From Notospermus geniculatus (lineage: Eukaryota; Nemertea; Pilidiophora; Heteronemertea; Lineidae): a stretch of DNA of 64,000 bases. The notes below the pieces were generated by a model that was not told the DNA's origin, did not search any database, and saw nothing but the letters and a program-made list of their open reading frames with translations. The stretch spans positions 184,101 through 248,100 of the forward strand of contig NMRB01000451.1 of the NCBI GenBank assembly GCA_002633025.1, in the 5' to 3' direction. Made by a program: the position numbers and the translations under genes. Positions 47,369 to 61,200 of this stretch are shown here, one piece after another; position 1 is the stretch's first letter, and every line of letters starts with the position of its first letter.

Positions 47369-50338
47369 ATTTCTCGTAAGAAGGTTGAGCAGAGAGGAAG
47401 ACAAAAGTAGCAATGCATGGATCACTGAATTAAACAGAATCAAAGTTGAAGAGTGGTCTGTTCAGCAGACAGTTGCAGCCAATGTGCATTTTTACTTACT
47501 GCATAGACAGAGGAGATACACACAGTGTAGGAGATGAGACGTGCCCAAACTGTAACCATCTTACATGTATAACGAAATATTCTGAAAGTAGGTAAGCAAC
47601 ATCAATGGAATGCCTACTTTGATGACACTCAACCATTATGCACCACTTCATACATATATTTCTCCCCATTGCCAATACAAGTAGCACTCCCAGTTGACAT
47701 ATGACATTGTCAATTACTTGTTGAGCGATATGTTCTTCCAGTTCTTCTGTGTTGGCCAACAGTGTTGGTGAGTCTGACAAAAGCAATTCTTCAAAACGGC
47801 AATGTTCGAGGAAATTACCATAACATAATTGATGTTTAGTTCGTGATACAACAAAGGAACAGGATAGTCTAATACCATTGGACAAAGTAACCAGACTATG
47901 GTTTCAGATCCCACATGTCTCGCCTCCTAAGCAATAGGTCCCACATCCAAATCTTGTTGCCGGGCATGAGTTATGGGACAATTTCTGGGTCTTCGTCCCT
48001 CAGATGAGATGCAAATTTGTTGTTTCTTTGCACCCTAGTGTCATTCTCTGCAAAGGAGACTAAAGGACTCATGTTGGTCTACAGGGTAAATGTACAACCT
48101 AAGGTGGCTTGGCAAGAAAACAAATAATCGGCTTTGAGCGCAAAGGAGAGGTTGAGTTCTGGTAAATGAAGTAGCAATTAAGTGGAGGAAGAATAATATT
48201 TTCCCTCCCAAATGAATGCTGAAGTGGGATCTACGGCCTGAACCTGTTTCATTATTAGTCCAGGTCAATGTACTCTTTCTCACCCCATCTAAGGCTGCAT
48301 TTAGCTGACACGCGGAATGCGGTATAGGGCCGCGGAATCCCTGGCGGAAGCGATTTGTTGTATGCGAAATGCATTGCACTTTCCGCTTACCGCGTTCCGC
48401 AATCCGCATACCGCGTGCAGCTAAATCCAGCTTAAAGCCCTCTTTGATGCAATCACAGCCAGACAAATCAAATATCTCAGCAGACAATCACAAAACATCT
48501 TGTTATCTCAATATCTCTTTGGAGTGTGTTTGCGAAGTACCTTGATTTTCAGGTACGATATTGTTAAGGAGGCCGCCTGGGACATCATTTCAGCAAATTG
48601 ATGGATATTAAGCCTGCCCATCCTTGTCAAAGCAGCTACCGGTACCGCAGAGGTCTGGTGAAAATGGTATCCATCCATAAGTTCATCTGCAAATCTTGGT
48701 GACAACGAAGTGTACTTCTGCTGTTTGCCCCATTAGAATTGGCAGCTGGACAGTCACCAGTGCTCCAACGTACATCTCTCAGCAACGCAGTCATTTTCTT
48801 CATTTCATTCCCCCATCAATTCTGCCTAGCCCAGGTTAATGGTATCGCCAATTTCCTCTTGTATCCCTTATGAACGCAAGTCACGTTGAGGGGTAAATCT
48901 CAGTGGCTATTGCAGCAGATTTTTTTTNATTTCTCGTAAGAAGGTTGAGCAGAGAGGAAGACAAAAGTAGCGATGCATGGATCACTGAATTAAACAGAAT
49001 CAAAGTTGAAGGGTGGTCTGTTCAGCAGACAGTTACAGCCAATGTACATTTACTTACTGCATAGACAGAGGAGATACACAGTGTAGGAGATGAGACGTGC
49101 CCAAACTTTAACCATCTTATATACATGTATAACAAAATATTCTGAAAGTAGGTAAACAACATCAATGGAATGCCTACTTTGATGACACTCAACCATTATG
49201 CACCACTTCATACATATATTTCTCCCCATTGCCAATACAAGTAGCACTCCCAGTTGACATATGACATTGTCAATTACTTGTAGAGCGATATGTTCTTCCA
49301 GTTCTTCTGTGTTTGGCCAACAGTGTTGGTGAGTCTGACAAAAGCAATTCTTCAAAATGGCAATGTTCGAGGAAATTACCATAACATAATTACTGATGTT
49401 TAGTTCGTGATACAACAAAGGAACATGATAGTCTAATACCAATGGACAAAGTAACCAGACTATGGTTTCAGATCCCACATGTCTCGCCTCCTAAGCAATA
49501 GGTCCCACATCCAAATCTTGTTGCCGGGCATGAGTTATGGGACAATTTCTGGGTCTTCGTCCCTCAGATGAGATGCAAATTTGTTGTTTCTTTGCACCCT
49601 AGTGTCTCTGCAAAGGAGACTAAAGGACTCATGTTGGCCTACAGGGTAAATATATAACTTAAGGTGGCTTGGCAAGAAAACAAATCGGCTTCGACGGCAA
49701 AGGAGAGGTTGAGTTCTGGTAAATGAAGTAGCAAGTGGAGGAAGAATAATATTTGGCCTCCCAAATGAATGCTGAAGTGGGATCTACGGCCTGAACCTGT
49801 TTCATTATTAGTCCAGGTCAATGTACTCTTTCTCACCCCATCTAAAGCCCTCTTCGATGCAATCACAGCCAGACAAATCAAATATCTCAGCAGACAATCA
49901 CAAAACATCTTGTTATCTCAATATCTCTTTGGAGTATGTTTGCAAAGTACCTTGATTTTCAGGTACGATATTGTTAAGGAGGCCGCCTGGGACATCATTT
50001 CAGCAAATTGATGGATATTAAGCCTGCCCATCCTTGTCAAAGCAGCTACCGGTACCGCAGAGGTCTGGTGAAAATGGTATCCATCCATAAGTTCATCTGC
50101 AAATCTTGGTGACAACGAAGTGTACTTCTGCTGTTTGCCCCATTAGAATTGGCAGCTGGACAGTCACCAGTGCTCCAACGTACATCTCTCAGCAACGCAG
50201 TCATTTTCTTCATTTCATTCCCCCATCAATTCTGCCTAGCCCAGGTTAATGGTATCGCCAATTTCCTCTTGTATCCCTTATGAACGCAAGTCACGTTGAG
50301 GGGTAAATCTCAGTGGCTATTGCAGCAGATTTTTTTTG
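47369..50338. repeat. About 1.4-kb block present twice across a single-N join
   Basis: 47369-48927 and 48929-50338 match closely (ATTTCTCGTAAGAAGGTTGA start; TATTGCAGCAGATTTTTTTT end), N at 48928. The first copy is longer mainly because it carries a 140-bp MITE. Small differences (for example ATTA/none, TTAC insertions) look allelic. Frames found twice here are copies of one non-coding sequence. Confidence 0.9.
48293..48432. mobile_element. Harbinger-like MITE, 140 bp, with empty site nearby
   Basis: Imperfect ends GGCTGCATTTAGCTGACACG and AGCTGGATTTAGCTGCACGC (right end complemented) of about 30 bp. TAA at 48290-48292 and 48433-48435 flanks the element. The interior is made of GCGGAATGCGG-like inverted words. 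The paired block reads CCCCATCTAAAGCCC without the element near 49843, an empty site with a single TAA. A 3-bp TAA duplication points to PIF/Harbinger. Confidence 0.85.
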
Positions 50339-51274
50339 TTATTTTGCTAAAATAGAAATTGCCTTATATTGAATCCTTCTTGGGAGATAATCACTCAGGC
50401 ACGGGTCATGGTTCCTCCCTGAATCACGGCTAATAGCACAAACAAGGTTTCACTGGTAGAAGGATCATCATCATTACTTTCAGACAGTCGAATTTCAGCC
50501 CAGATACTAGAATCTCAAGGGAATACTAATGAGAATTAAAGCAACATTAAAAGCACATCAAAAATTGAGTTCCACATTGATCAATTATGGTATTGCCACA
50601 TTTTGTTAACGAGGAACGTTAAGAAATAAAGCGAATGGAACAGCAGAATTTGATGGATGTGACAGTCTTTCTTTATGATTTGAATTATTGACGTTAGTAA
50701 AAAGTTTGTAGAAGACAGCCTCTCTAGCCTTTAAGACAGGATCGACGACTTGACTTGGCAGATGGCATATTTTGCTAAGAATTTTCCTAAAACTTCTACC
50801 GGTAACCTTGGCAAGATTGATTTGAATATAACTTCTGCATACCACCTATCATTTGAACAACCTTCTTTCTATTGGTAACCAAAGGTTGGTATCACTTATC
50901 TTGGTCCTTTGGACTGGTCCAAAACTTCACTGATCACTTCAACAGTCACTTCACAAGTTGAACTCCGGGTACTCCTCTTCAAAAGAGTGTTTATGAAAAA
51001 AGTTGACGGACTGTAACAGATTCACTCTGATAAATTACATGACCAGGACATGGTGCCTGACTGTCTCTTAAGATGATGAAGATAACCTGACCAGTACTTT
51101 AGTGTCTGAAACAAAATGCCAAAATCCTACATCATCGATCACCATCATCTAGAAATCAGCTTGCGCAGTCTGCTCAGAACCCTCCCAGGATCAACAGCAA
51201 ATATCATATAATGCTTGTATGGAAACAATGAGATACTGGAACCACCGATGCAGATATTCAAACATTCCTCTGCG
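50339..51274. other. Single-copy non-coding stretch
   Basis: Nothing recognised. Confidence 0.5.
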
Positions 51275-54200
51275 GTCATACATCAGGTTTTGCCAAAGCC
51301 CCATAAGCTTCCATGCATGGATGATTTATGGATGATAATAACAAGTGTGATGGTTGTTGGTCTTGAGTTGCTTCAAGAAATATACCAGGAGAAATGGCAA
51401 CATTGGGGTTTTTTACTGAAGGGAAGGCATTTTGGCAAAGGGTGTCCCAAAACGTACAAGTTTTTATGTTGAGAGGTGACGTTAAAAGAACATAAAAGAT
51501 GTTGCATTTACATTCTCAGACAGATTCTTCCATATATTTCAAAATGCAGTATTGATGACAGTCCCACCTTGGGGGATGTGGATGCCCTATGACATTCCAA
51601 TACCTATCTGACCAGGTACGTCGGAGCCCAATTCTGCCATCTGCTTATGACCCAGTGCGTATAAAATCCTTTGAACTGCTTGTGCCATTGATCAGAATCT
51701 TGGCACAGGCTCTGATGTTCTGAGAAAAACTGCTCAATCTTGTGGATACAGAAATTCAACAAACCAGTTGGGGTAATTGTGTGTGGAGACTTCAAATGAT
51801 ACCAGGAGTGCCGACTTCTATCAACGATGCTGAATACCACAATTTATTTGAACTTTATGTATGTTTGATACACAAAGTATCGCCTGGGGTAAACAAGTGA
51901 AGTGTTGCTAGACACAATTTACCACCAATTTACCTGATGAAGAAAACCCCTTTCATTTCTAATGAGTGTCATGTGAAGCCTTGCCCAGCAAACATCAATA
52001 TTTCGCAATTTGCGTGTACATCAAAGATTTGCGCAGTTAGGTATCTTTCTTTAAGCAGATACGTGCTTGTTGTTAATCTTTTTGGCCTCTCTGACATGGC
52101 TCAAAAAATTGTACACATCACAAGAATGACCCATGTCAATGCACTGCAAGACATTCCTAAATTAATGAACAGATTCAATTTGTGAGACCGTTATATAACC
52201 TTCCTTAAATTCTAGTCTTAGTTTTGGCCCCCTCGGCTTTGAAACGTGTTCATCTTAAAAGCCATTTTGACAACCTTTGACCACAAAATCCACAGCAAGC
52301 ACCCTGGACACCCTTCCTTCCTTTGGATCCCTTGTTGTTGGTCCTGATCACATTGATCCATGGCCCTGTGTATAATACAGAGCATCGACACCTGAATATC
52401 CTGTGGCACACAATTTAATAACGTCATTTCCTTCTGTAAATAACATGCTGTATCGATGCCCTGTAATCAAAATCTGTCAATATATTGTCCGAGAGTCATG
52501 TTAGCATCAGTCGATATGTCCTGTAGTTTCATTGGTCATTGTATAAATGCTAATCAAGCTTGTCATTGAACGACTCAAACCAATACTATTGACATGATGG
52601 ACTGACCAAGCCACTGTAGATCGTCACAGAAGTGTGCTTTTTCTCTGGCAATGATTGCCAATGATTGGGAGTCTTTGTCAAGATCTGCGAACATCGAATA
52701 TGATTTGTGAATTATTATGTGGTTTTCATGTTTGCCAACATCAGTCACATATCCAGAATGGTGAACATAAACCTTGACAAAACAACGTAGAAAATCAGAA
52801 ATCATATCTGGCATGATGCTGCAAGGATGGCTGTAGTGTGAATAGTCCGCATGCAGGATTCTATGTTAGCTCAACATGAATGTCTTTTGCAAGCCACCAG
52901 ACAACTTTATTGAAGAAGCACGAAGTTCCTTTAAGAGATAGATGTACATGTAATTTATATTCTCTGTCAGTCAGCCGTAGTCATACATCAGGTTTTGCCA
53001 AAGCCCCATAAGCTTCCATGCATGGATGATTTATGGATGATAATAACAAGTGTGATGGTTGTTGGTCTTGATTTGCTTCAAGAAATATACCAGGAGAAAT
53101 GGCAACATTGGGGTTTTTTACTGAAGGGAAGGCATTTTTGCAAAAGGTGTCCCAAAAGGCACAAGTTTTTATATTGAGAGGTGACGTTAAAAGAACATAA
53201 GGCCACACTTTTTTTATTTATTGGATTACGGATTTTTCAGGCCGAAACCTATGTAGGAGGGGAGGGAATAAAAATAAAAATAAAATACAAAAATCTTTGA
53301 CTTTTTAATTTTTTCCCTAGTGTTATGTGCTATGCATCACAGAAATTCAAGGGGGAGGGAATAAAAAAGTGAAATGCTGTAAAAAAGAAATAAAAACTTT
53401 TATTGATGCAACAGTAGAACAAGAGATAGGGCCTACATAGGGGCCTATATCCTGAAAATACAGGGTGTCAGCATTTAAATATCTTTTACGTTGCACCTAG
53501 TGGTCGGCGGGAAAAAAACAAGAACACAAAGTAGACCATCGGGAATTTTATTTTTTTTCAACATTTTCAAAAAACCTGGGAGGGGGGATCCGTAATCCAA
53601 TAAATAAAAAAAGTGTGGCCTAAGAGATGTTGCATTTACATTCTCAGACAGATTCTTCCATATATTTCAAATAATGCAGTATTGATGACAGTCCCACCTT
53701 GGGGAGATGTGGATGCCCTATGACATTCCAATACCTATCTGACCAGGTACGTCGGAGCCCAATTCTGCCATCTGCTTATGACCCAGTGCGTATAAAATCC
53801 TTTGAACTGCTTGTGCCATTGATCAGAATCTTGGCACAGTCTCTGATGTTCTGAGAAAAACTGCTCAATCTTGTGGATACAGAAATTCAACAAACCAGTT
53901 GGGGTAATTGTGTGTGGAGACTTCAAATGATACAAGGAGTGCCGACTTCTATCAACGATGCCGAATACCACAATTTATTTGAACTTTATGTATGTTTGAT
54001 ACACAAAGTATCGCCTGGGGTAAACAAGTGAAGTGTTGCTAGACACAATTTACCACCAATTTACCTGATGAAGAAAACCCCTTTCATTTCTAATGAGTGT
54101 CATATGAAGCCTTGCCCAGCAAACATCAATATTTCACAATTTGCGTATATACATCAAAGATTTGCGCAGTTAGGTACCTTTCTTTAAGCAGATATCTACT

Positions 54201-55088
54201 TGTTGTTAATAGGCCCCTCTGACATGGCTCAAAAAATTCTACACATCACAAGAATGACCCATGTCAATGCACTGCAAGACATTCCTAAATTAATGAACAG
54301 ATTCAATTTGTGAGATGTGATTACCTTCCTTAAATAAATTCTAGTCTTAGTTTTGGCCCCCTCGGCTTTGAAACATGTTCATCCAACCATGACCACAAAA
54401 TCCGCAGCCAAGCACCCTTGGACATCCTTCCTTCCTTTGGATCCCTTGTTGTTGGTCCTGATCACATTGATCCACGGCCCTGTGTGTAATACAGAGCATC
54501 GACACCTGAATATCCTGTGGCACACAATTTAATAACGTCATTTCCTTCTGTAAATAACATGCTGTATCGATGCCCTGTAATCAAAATCTGTCAATATATT
54601 GTCCGAGAGTCATGTTAGCATCAGTCGATATGTCCTGTAATTTCATTGGTCATTGTATAAATGCTAATCAAGCTTGTCATTGAACGACTCATACCAATAC
54701 TATTGACATGATGGACTGACCAAGCCACTGTAGGTCGTCACAGAAGTGTGCTTTTTCTCTGGCAATGATTGCCAATGATTGGGAGTCTTTGTCAAGATCT
54801 GCGAACATCGAATATGATTTGTGAATTATCATGTGGTTTTCATGTTTGCCAACAGTCACATATCCAGAATGGTGAACATAAACATTGACAAAACAACGTA
54901 GAAAATCAGAAATCATATCTGGCATGATGCTACAAGGATGGCTGTAGTGTGAATAGTCCGCATGCAGGATTCTATGTTAGCTCAACATGAATGTCTTGCA
55001 AGCCACCAGACAACTTTATTGAAGAAGCACGAAGTTCCTTTAAGAGATAGATGTACATGTAATTTATATTCTCTGTCAGTCAGCCGTC
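51275..55088. repeat. About 1.7-kb tandem duplication without a gap
   Basis: 51275-52979 and 52980-55088 are near-identical (GTCATACATCAGGTTTTGCC start; TATTCTCTGTCAGTCAGCCG end). The second is about 400 bases longer because of an inserted MITE. There is no N at the junction, so either a true tandem duplication or an allelic overlap joined directly is possible. Confidence 0.88.
53201..53620. mobile_element. Harbinger-like MITE, 420 bp, with empty site in the sister copy
   Basis: Perfect inverted ends of about 33 bp (GGCCACACTTTTTTTATTTA on the left; right end complementary), flanked by TAA at 53198-53200 and 53621-53623. The sister copy has the uninterrupted site ACATAAAAGATG at 51491-51500. 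The interior is AT-rich with runs of AAAATAAAA and has no coding capacity. TAA duplication plus GGCC ends fit PIF/Harbinger. Confidence 0.88.
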
Positions 55089-55107
55089 GTCCAGACAATA
55101 TCAAGAT

Positions 55108-55167
55108 GCACGCATGTAAGTGGTATCTGGTGTGGACGCACGCATGTAAGTGGTATCTGGTGTGGAC
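55108..55167. repeat. Two tandem 30-bp units
   Basis: GCACGCATGTAAGTGGTATC and the next ten bases are repeated exactly from 55138. It lies just beyond the end of the 1.7-kb duplication. Confidence 0.92.
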
Positions 55168-55494
55168 GAAATGAATTGGGATATTAAGAGATAATTTGGC
55201 TAGTCCCGTTGAATGCTTTTATGGTGACCCTTGATATTGGAGGATAAGGCCCTCATTAAGGAGCTCTATTGCTGTGATATCATGACATATCCATTTATTA
55301 CATGTATATCAGGACATTTGATTAGAATCAGTGTCATGAAAATTCGCAAACACTCTGGAAATTGCCTTTTTATTTATCAGTGTCATGAAAGCAAATGATT
55401 TTGTCACGAGAAATCCACAAAAGTACTGCTCAGCAGAGATAACAATAAAGTGCAATTGGAGGTCAGTTCGCTTCTGTATTGGTCAAGAGACATG

Positions 55495-56013
55495 TTTCTT
55501 CATGGCCTGATCTACCAAAATTGAGGCCTGCACTGTCTCAACAACTTGAGTCAATGAGTCGCTTCTCACTTGGATAGCCAAACTGATGCAAAGGAAAACA
55601 GAAGACATGGCAGACAAGACACTGACGAATTTATCGTCTGCTAAAATCCGTCACCTCCTAGGCTGGAACAATTGTCCTTATGGGAGGCTGAGGCGGCTGA
55701 CCTCCAAAGATTATGGTTTATGGATTGTTTGTCTTCCTGCTTTAATAGGTAGGCCTAATTTAGTTTGACAACTGACATGTGTCACTGCACACTCGCTGAT
55801 TTCGCCTGTTTGCAAAGTAATACACTCATGCTGGGCTCAAGTGAAATGATATCTCCCTAGGTCAATACGTACATTTCGTTATTTCGTTTTCATTTCGTTA
55901 TTTCGTTAAGTATCATAAGCCGTTTCTTCATGGCCTGATCTACCAAAATTGAGGCCTGCACTGTCTCAACAACTTGAGTCAATGAGTCGCTTCTCACTTG
56001 GATAGCCAAACTG
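55495..56013. repeat. 91-bp direct repeat pair
   Basis: 55495-55585 and 55923-56013 are the same sequence (TTTCTTCATGGCCTGATCTA start; GATAGCCAAACTG end), 337 bases apart. The intervening part includes a small ATTTCGTTATTTCGTTTTC repeat. It could be a further unmerged overlap or a local duplication. Confidence 0.88.
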
Positions 56014-56395
56014 CAAGTTCATCAGTTAGGGTTAAATACTGCTGACAATAGTAGAGTCAATTACGAAGTTTTCAAAAGCAATCTCACATTTTGTGACCTT
56101 TTGCTGAATAGCTAGCTACATTTAGAGATAGCAGATCACTTTTTCATTCCTCATTCTCAGGTCATGAGGCAGTATCAAGATACCACGATTGTCATTAGAT
56201 ATGGAACCCTCAGTTTTTTATCTATAACAGGCAGCGATGCATGCTGAAGAAGCTGTCAAAAAACTCCTGAGTCATGGCGGGGTGCCAGGTTGTGTGATAT
56301 CACACAATATGGTACAGAGCATAGTTCTGAATGACATCCAGAAAACAGAAATGCATAAGCCATGCATGCAACCCAAATTTCCGTTGCCTGAAATT

Positions 56396-58273
56396 GGTTC
56401 CGTAGAAGTTATCTGAGCCATAGCATTCCCTTCACATTCTTCTTGTATCATCTTTTTGTCACTATCACATTGACAGATCAAACAACAAGGTTACAATCTT
56501 AGAGGAACACAAAGCAAGCTCCACCAGAGGATTTGTAACGAAGAAATTTGAATGCTTTTATCATAAGATTCTTATCGAAATCATTTTCCATGAACAAAAG
56601 CAATCTGAACAAACTGAGTGAGGTGAAACATGTTTTTGCAATATCTATAATGGATTGGTCTGCCTTGAGGCAAATCGGGCTCGCCTGGTCAGTGCCCGCA
56701 GCTTTTTCTCCACAGCACTGCAAACAGCTCTTAAACTATGAACCAATGACATTACAACCTAGTGAATGTTGGTTGAATTTCATTCATTTCACAGATATTC
56801 TGTGTCCTTCGAGCAACTACTCATAGACATTCCCCTGCGTACGATCAGTAATTTCCGCTGAAAGCAAAAATTAGATAGTTCGCAATGGAATTCCTTTTAA
56901 AAAGCATCGGTAAATCAGCATAAACCCAATCATTTGTTTTTATTAGAGGCATCAAGACGTAGATCCTGTAGAGACAGCTCAAAGCGTGCAACCGAGAGAT
57001 TGAAATCACCAATCAATATTTGTGTAACAAGTTTACAGTGATCATTCGATGATTTCACAGCCTGTCAACTTAATGTCATGTGAAGGAGAATGAGGTGATG
57101 GCTAGTAATGTAGCCTTCATTGGTGTTCAAAATTGCAAGTCCTGTATGCATCCCAAATAAAGATGAGCTGTGCTTTGAAACCATACCAGCAATGGCGCAT
57201 CATATTGGACTTCATCATATTGGGCAAAAATATATTACTCCTTGGGAGTTCAAGCTGACACATTAGCAATATGGTCTCCACACTTTGTTACAATCCAAGA
57301 AAAAGCATGTCCATAAGTGGCACAGTCCTAAAAGCCATTAATGTTGCCATTTGCCACATTCTTACTGACAAAATTGATGGCCTTCATGTAATGGAATTAA
57401 TTAACGCACACCAGCAATTACTTTTGGAACAGCAAGTCCAATGACATTAACTTGGGGGTGAAAATAAGGCTGGAGCCATAGACAATAACATCACCCATAG
57501 TATCTACCATTTGTTTGGTGGATCTACCGATAGCTCCTGCAGGAAAATGTCCTGACTGACACTGATTCGATTTCATGGACTGGCTCCAATGGTGTGAGAG
57601 GACAAGACAAATGGGATGGGGAATTCCATGGCACGTCTCGGCAACACCAAAGCTTGGTTTCACCACGATTTCAGCATAATTTTTGTTCTAAAACAGGAAA
57701 AGTGACCTTTACAATCGACAATGGCAGTCAGCCCTTGAGAAATCAGCAAAGACAAAGCCCACAAGAGACATAAACTGCCAGAGCATCACCCTCTCCATCA
57801 CTTGAGAAGTCCAAAACTGAACCTCTAATTTGACAGCCACTGTTGTCTCCCGGGTGCCACTCTGTAACCATTAGTCCTTACACATTACATGAAGATCATC
57901 AGTGCTTTTTATGCCCACTTGACCATAATTTTTAATGGAGTCCATTGGTACTGAGTCAATAGCATGCAGTTTTCTCTTAGACGGAACCAATTTTCCCCAT
58001 AGTCAGCAGGGACTTTTTTCATGCCATGCCAGTTCTCATGAGCTAGAGGCACATAATCATAGTCATATATGGAAAAAAACTTCACTCGTGTTGACTGTGT
58101 AAATATGTAGCTACAGGAAGACACTGTGGTTAGCAAAGTTTTTCAGAATGCAAGGTTCCGAGAGGAATTGTAATTTCAGAAGTCAATGTGAACCACAGCA
58201 GGAAATGCTTATATTTTGGGGCTGGTATAAGGTTGCAGGTTTTGCAAATAGTGACTGAAGTGACTCTTTCTTT
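56396..58273. repeat. About 1.9-kb block, first copy
   Basis: Starts GGTTCCGTAGAAGTTATCTG. It recurs from 61671 to the window end with small differences: a 33-base insertion near 62655 in the second copy, and a replaced segment from 63164. It contains no recognisable gene. Confidence 0.9.
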
Positions 58274-61200
58274 TTATTCTCAAATTGTAAGATATGTTTA
58301 TATAAACACTAGTTTCACTGTAAATATCATATGCACTTTTGGCTTAAAATCAGATTTCTTTCATTGTAGCCAGTCTTGTTTTGACTTAAACCAGAGAACC
58401 AATAGCTTTAATTTGGTCGCTCCGTCACAATTACCCAAAACCTACTTATAACAAGAAAAGGACATCGGAGCGATGTCTATGGTTTCCGATGATAAGTTTA
58501 CTACTCTAGAGCTAGTTATCTGTGACCTTGACCTATGACCTTGAGAAGTATTGCGTAACTGGAACAGGGATCCTTGATTAAACAAATAGGGGATGGTTAA
58601 TGCAGGCTTCTAATTAGTTTTCCCCTGAAATTCTGAGTAGATTTGCACTTTAGAACTGTTTGACCTTGACCNAGTATTACTTGTTCACAGTATTGTAACA
58701 CCATGTTCAAAGCACCTTTTGGCCAAGAGATATCACCCTCAGGTTCATGGACAATAGCACTCGAAGACGACTTTGCCAGGAACTTGTCCAATGACCAACC
58801 AACCAATCATGAGACCCACGTTCTACAAGAACCAATCCATCACTGTGCCACTTGGTTCATTGTACTTCTGAAGGAAGAATATTGAGATGGGAGAATATGG
58901 GAGAACATCACACCAGTGCATTTGAATATGACTAGTTCTACATTCTACAGTTACCATCTTTGTTGTATCCACAAGTCGGACCCAATCATGTATAAATCTG
59001 TGACACTTGAGTCCAATTCCCCGGCCACTAGAATGTGATATTCAAGACCTACCATCATGCTCTGGAGATGTCACCGATCCAGAATTTAACATGAATCATT
59101 GCCGTTATTAAGACAAATACAGAGACCATCGGATGGACTTTGACGATGATACAATATCACACGGCAAGTGCAAATCACTTCCATTTGACTATAAAACTGA
59201 TATCTTATTCAGCTGAGCAGTGCTGTTGATGTTCTCTAGTTGGGAAGAACATGTTCATCATGAAAACTGGACAGAATTTGTTCTGGTTATCACCAGCAAC
59301 CTCCAACTGCCACAGGGGAATTATTTGGAAAAACACTTCAGTTCCCTCTGGACCAAAGCTGCGGCCATCGCTTGATCATGGTGGCATACAATCTGACAGT
59401 CCTGTGTTACTTGTGTGCTTATTATCAGCAATCAAGGCGTACTCATCATGCCTTGGAGGAGCAATATCAGAAAATTGATGGAATAAAGGCATCATTTATG
59501 GCACTGATCTCATAAACAGTGAATTCATTAGAAGGGTGCCTGGTAAGTTTTGTTATTACAGAGATACTGTCTTGTAGCTCAGCTGGACAAACAGCAGAGG
59601 AAGATTGTTCTGTGGCTGTTTTATGGACTCAAAACAAACAGCCTTGGGTACTTTGGTTCTGCAATGTGTGGCAGTCTTCAAAATGACTGATGGATCAACA
59701 GCATTTTGGTGTGATCCTAGAAGTTTTGTTCTGCACAGGGCCCTCTGATTAATGTCAACTCAGCACAAGTCAAAGGTCCATAAGGGCAGCTTGATTGCCC
59801 AAAAGGTTTCAGGATGGCTAGAGTGTGGTGGAAAATCTCTAGTCCTTCATGCAAGTCGAAGGACAAATAAGAGTCCAAATCACAACCATTTTCTCTCCGA
59901 ATGTCAGGCACAGAAACAGCTAAAATGGAGAGATCTGACTAACAAGACTCTTGTCACATGGCTTCCCTGAGGTTAAGTGAACCGTTCTCCTCTGAAGCCG
60001 ACCCTAACAGCAGCCTTTTTTGTACGCCAACTGGATAATCACACTACTAATAGACAGAGTAAATCATCCACACACAAAAAAGAGTGATATCTCAGACAGG
60101 AAATGAGGTTGACTAAGGGAATTAACACCCCCTTATTCAGGCTTGCACTGCTGGTAAAGACAAATTGGACATAAGATGACAACCAAGTTTGTCCTCTGTC
60201 ATAGTTATTTGGGATAACACCTGAACAGCTTAACAAATCTGATCTGGTAACTGTAAGTTACCAGAAAGGCACAAAGACAGCAGATCTGGGGAATTCAACA
60301 CGTTGCTTGTGACCTGTTATTACAATTAGTGATCCATACAATTCAACCCGAGGCCACACCCATGCAATGTTTTTTGATGACATTCAGTTGTGTGCAACAC
60401 CAAATCAATAAGTGCTGGAAGCAACAGAGTACACCACATCACGAATAAAATCTGAGTCAGATGGGAAAATTTGCTTAATTAACTAATATCGTCATGAAAT
60501 ACTGAGTGTAGAATAAGCTAGACCCACATTGCTCGCGACAGTTATTAACACCATCCTCCCACAGCAGGACTTTGGTCTTACTCATCTCATATGCTCGCAC
60601 ACAAAGAGTGCATGGATGAAGACAAGCAAGGTAAAAATCCCTGCTGTGGGAGGTAGGTTAACACAGATGTCACTAAAGGCTAATTTCAGAGAAGAGAGTC
60701 CTACTACTCTATAATGACTACTCTACAAGAAATGTTGTCATGGCGTGTAAGGTTTCACGACCCCGGCATCATCAAAGTCAGTTTTTTCAGAAAGTTGCAG
60801 AAAGTGGATCAAAGAATTTGAAATAAAAGAACAAAACTTATTTGAAGGCCATTTGTTTTCACCTTGTAGGGGACATTTAAACAACTTTTACATCAAAATT
60901 TAATGAAGCCGACAACATGAACCAGAGTCTAATTGCCTTTTCCCAGCATGTGGTGCACTTGTCTCATGGAGATCGTTTCATGGTACATGTTGCATTTGAT
61001 CTCGGCTGTGTGAAGAGAGGTCCCTGGTAGCTGATGTTAAGGCCACAGTGACAGTAGAAACAGAACCAGGAGTCCCCACTGTGCATGAACTTAGTGACAA
61101 CCTTGGAGAATCTTCCAAGCATCCCAGACCAAGAGCGATTCTTGACTGCAGTTTGATTGAAAACTTGCCATGCCCTCATCACCTACAGAAACATTGGACC

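Noticed and set aside
47226-47537. 103-codon open frame on the plus strand
   Set aside because: No family resemblance; its second half recurs in the duplicated block at 48929 where the frame is broken.
59574-59600. tRNA-like A-box word (TAGCTCAGCTGG)
   Set aside because: No B box, no acceptor stem pairing found.
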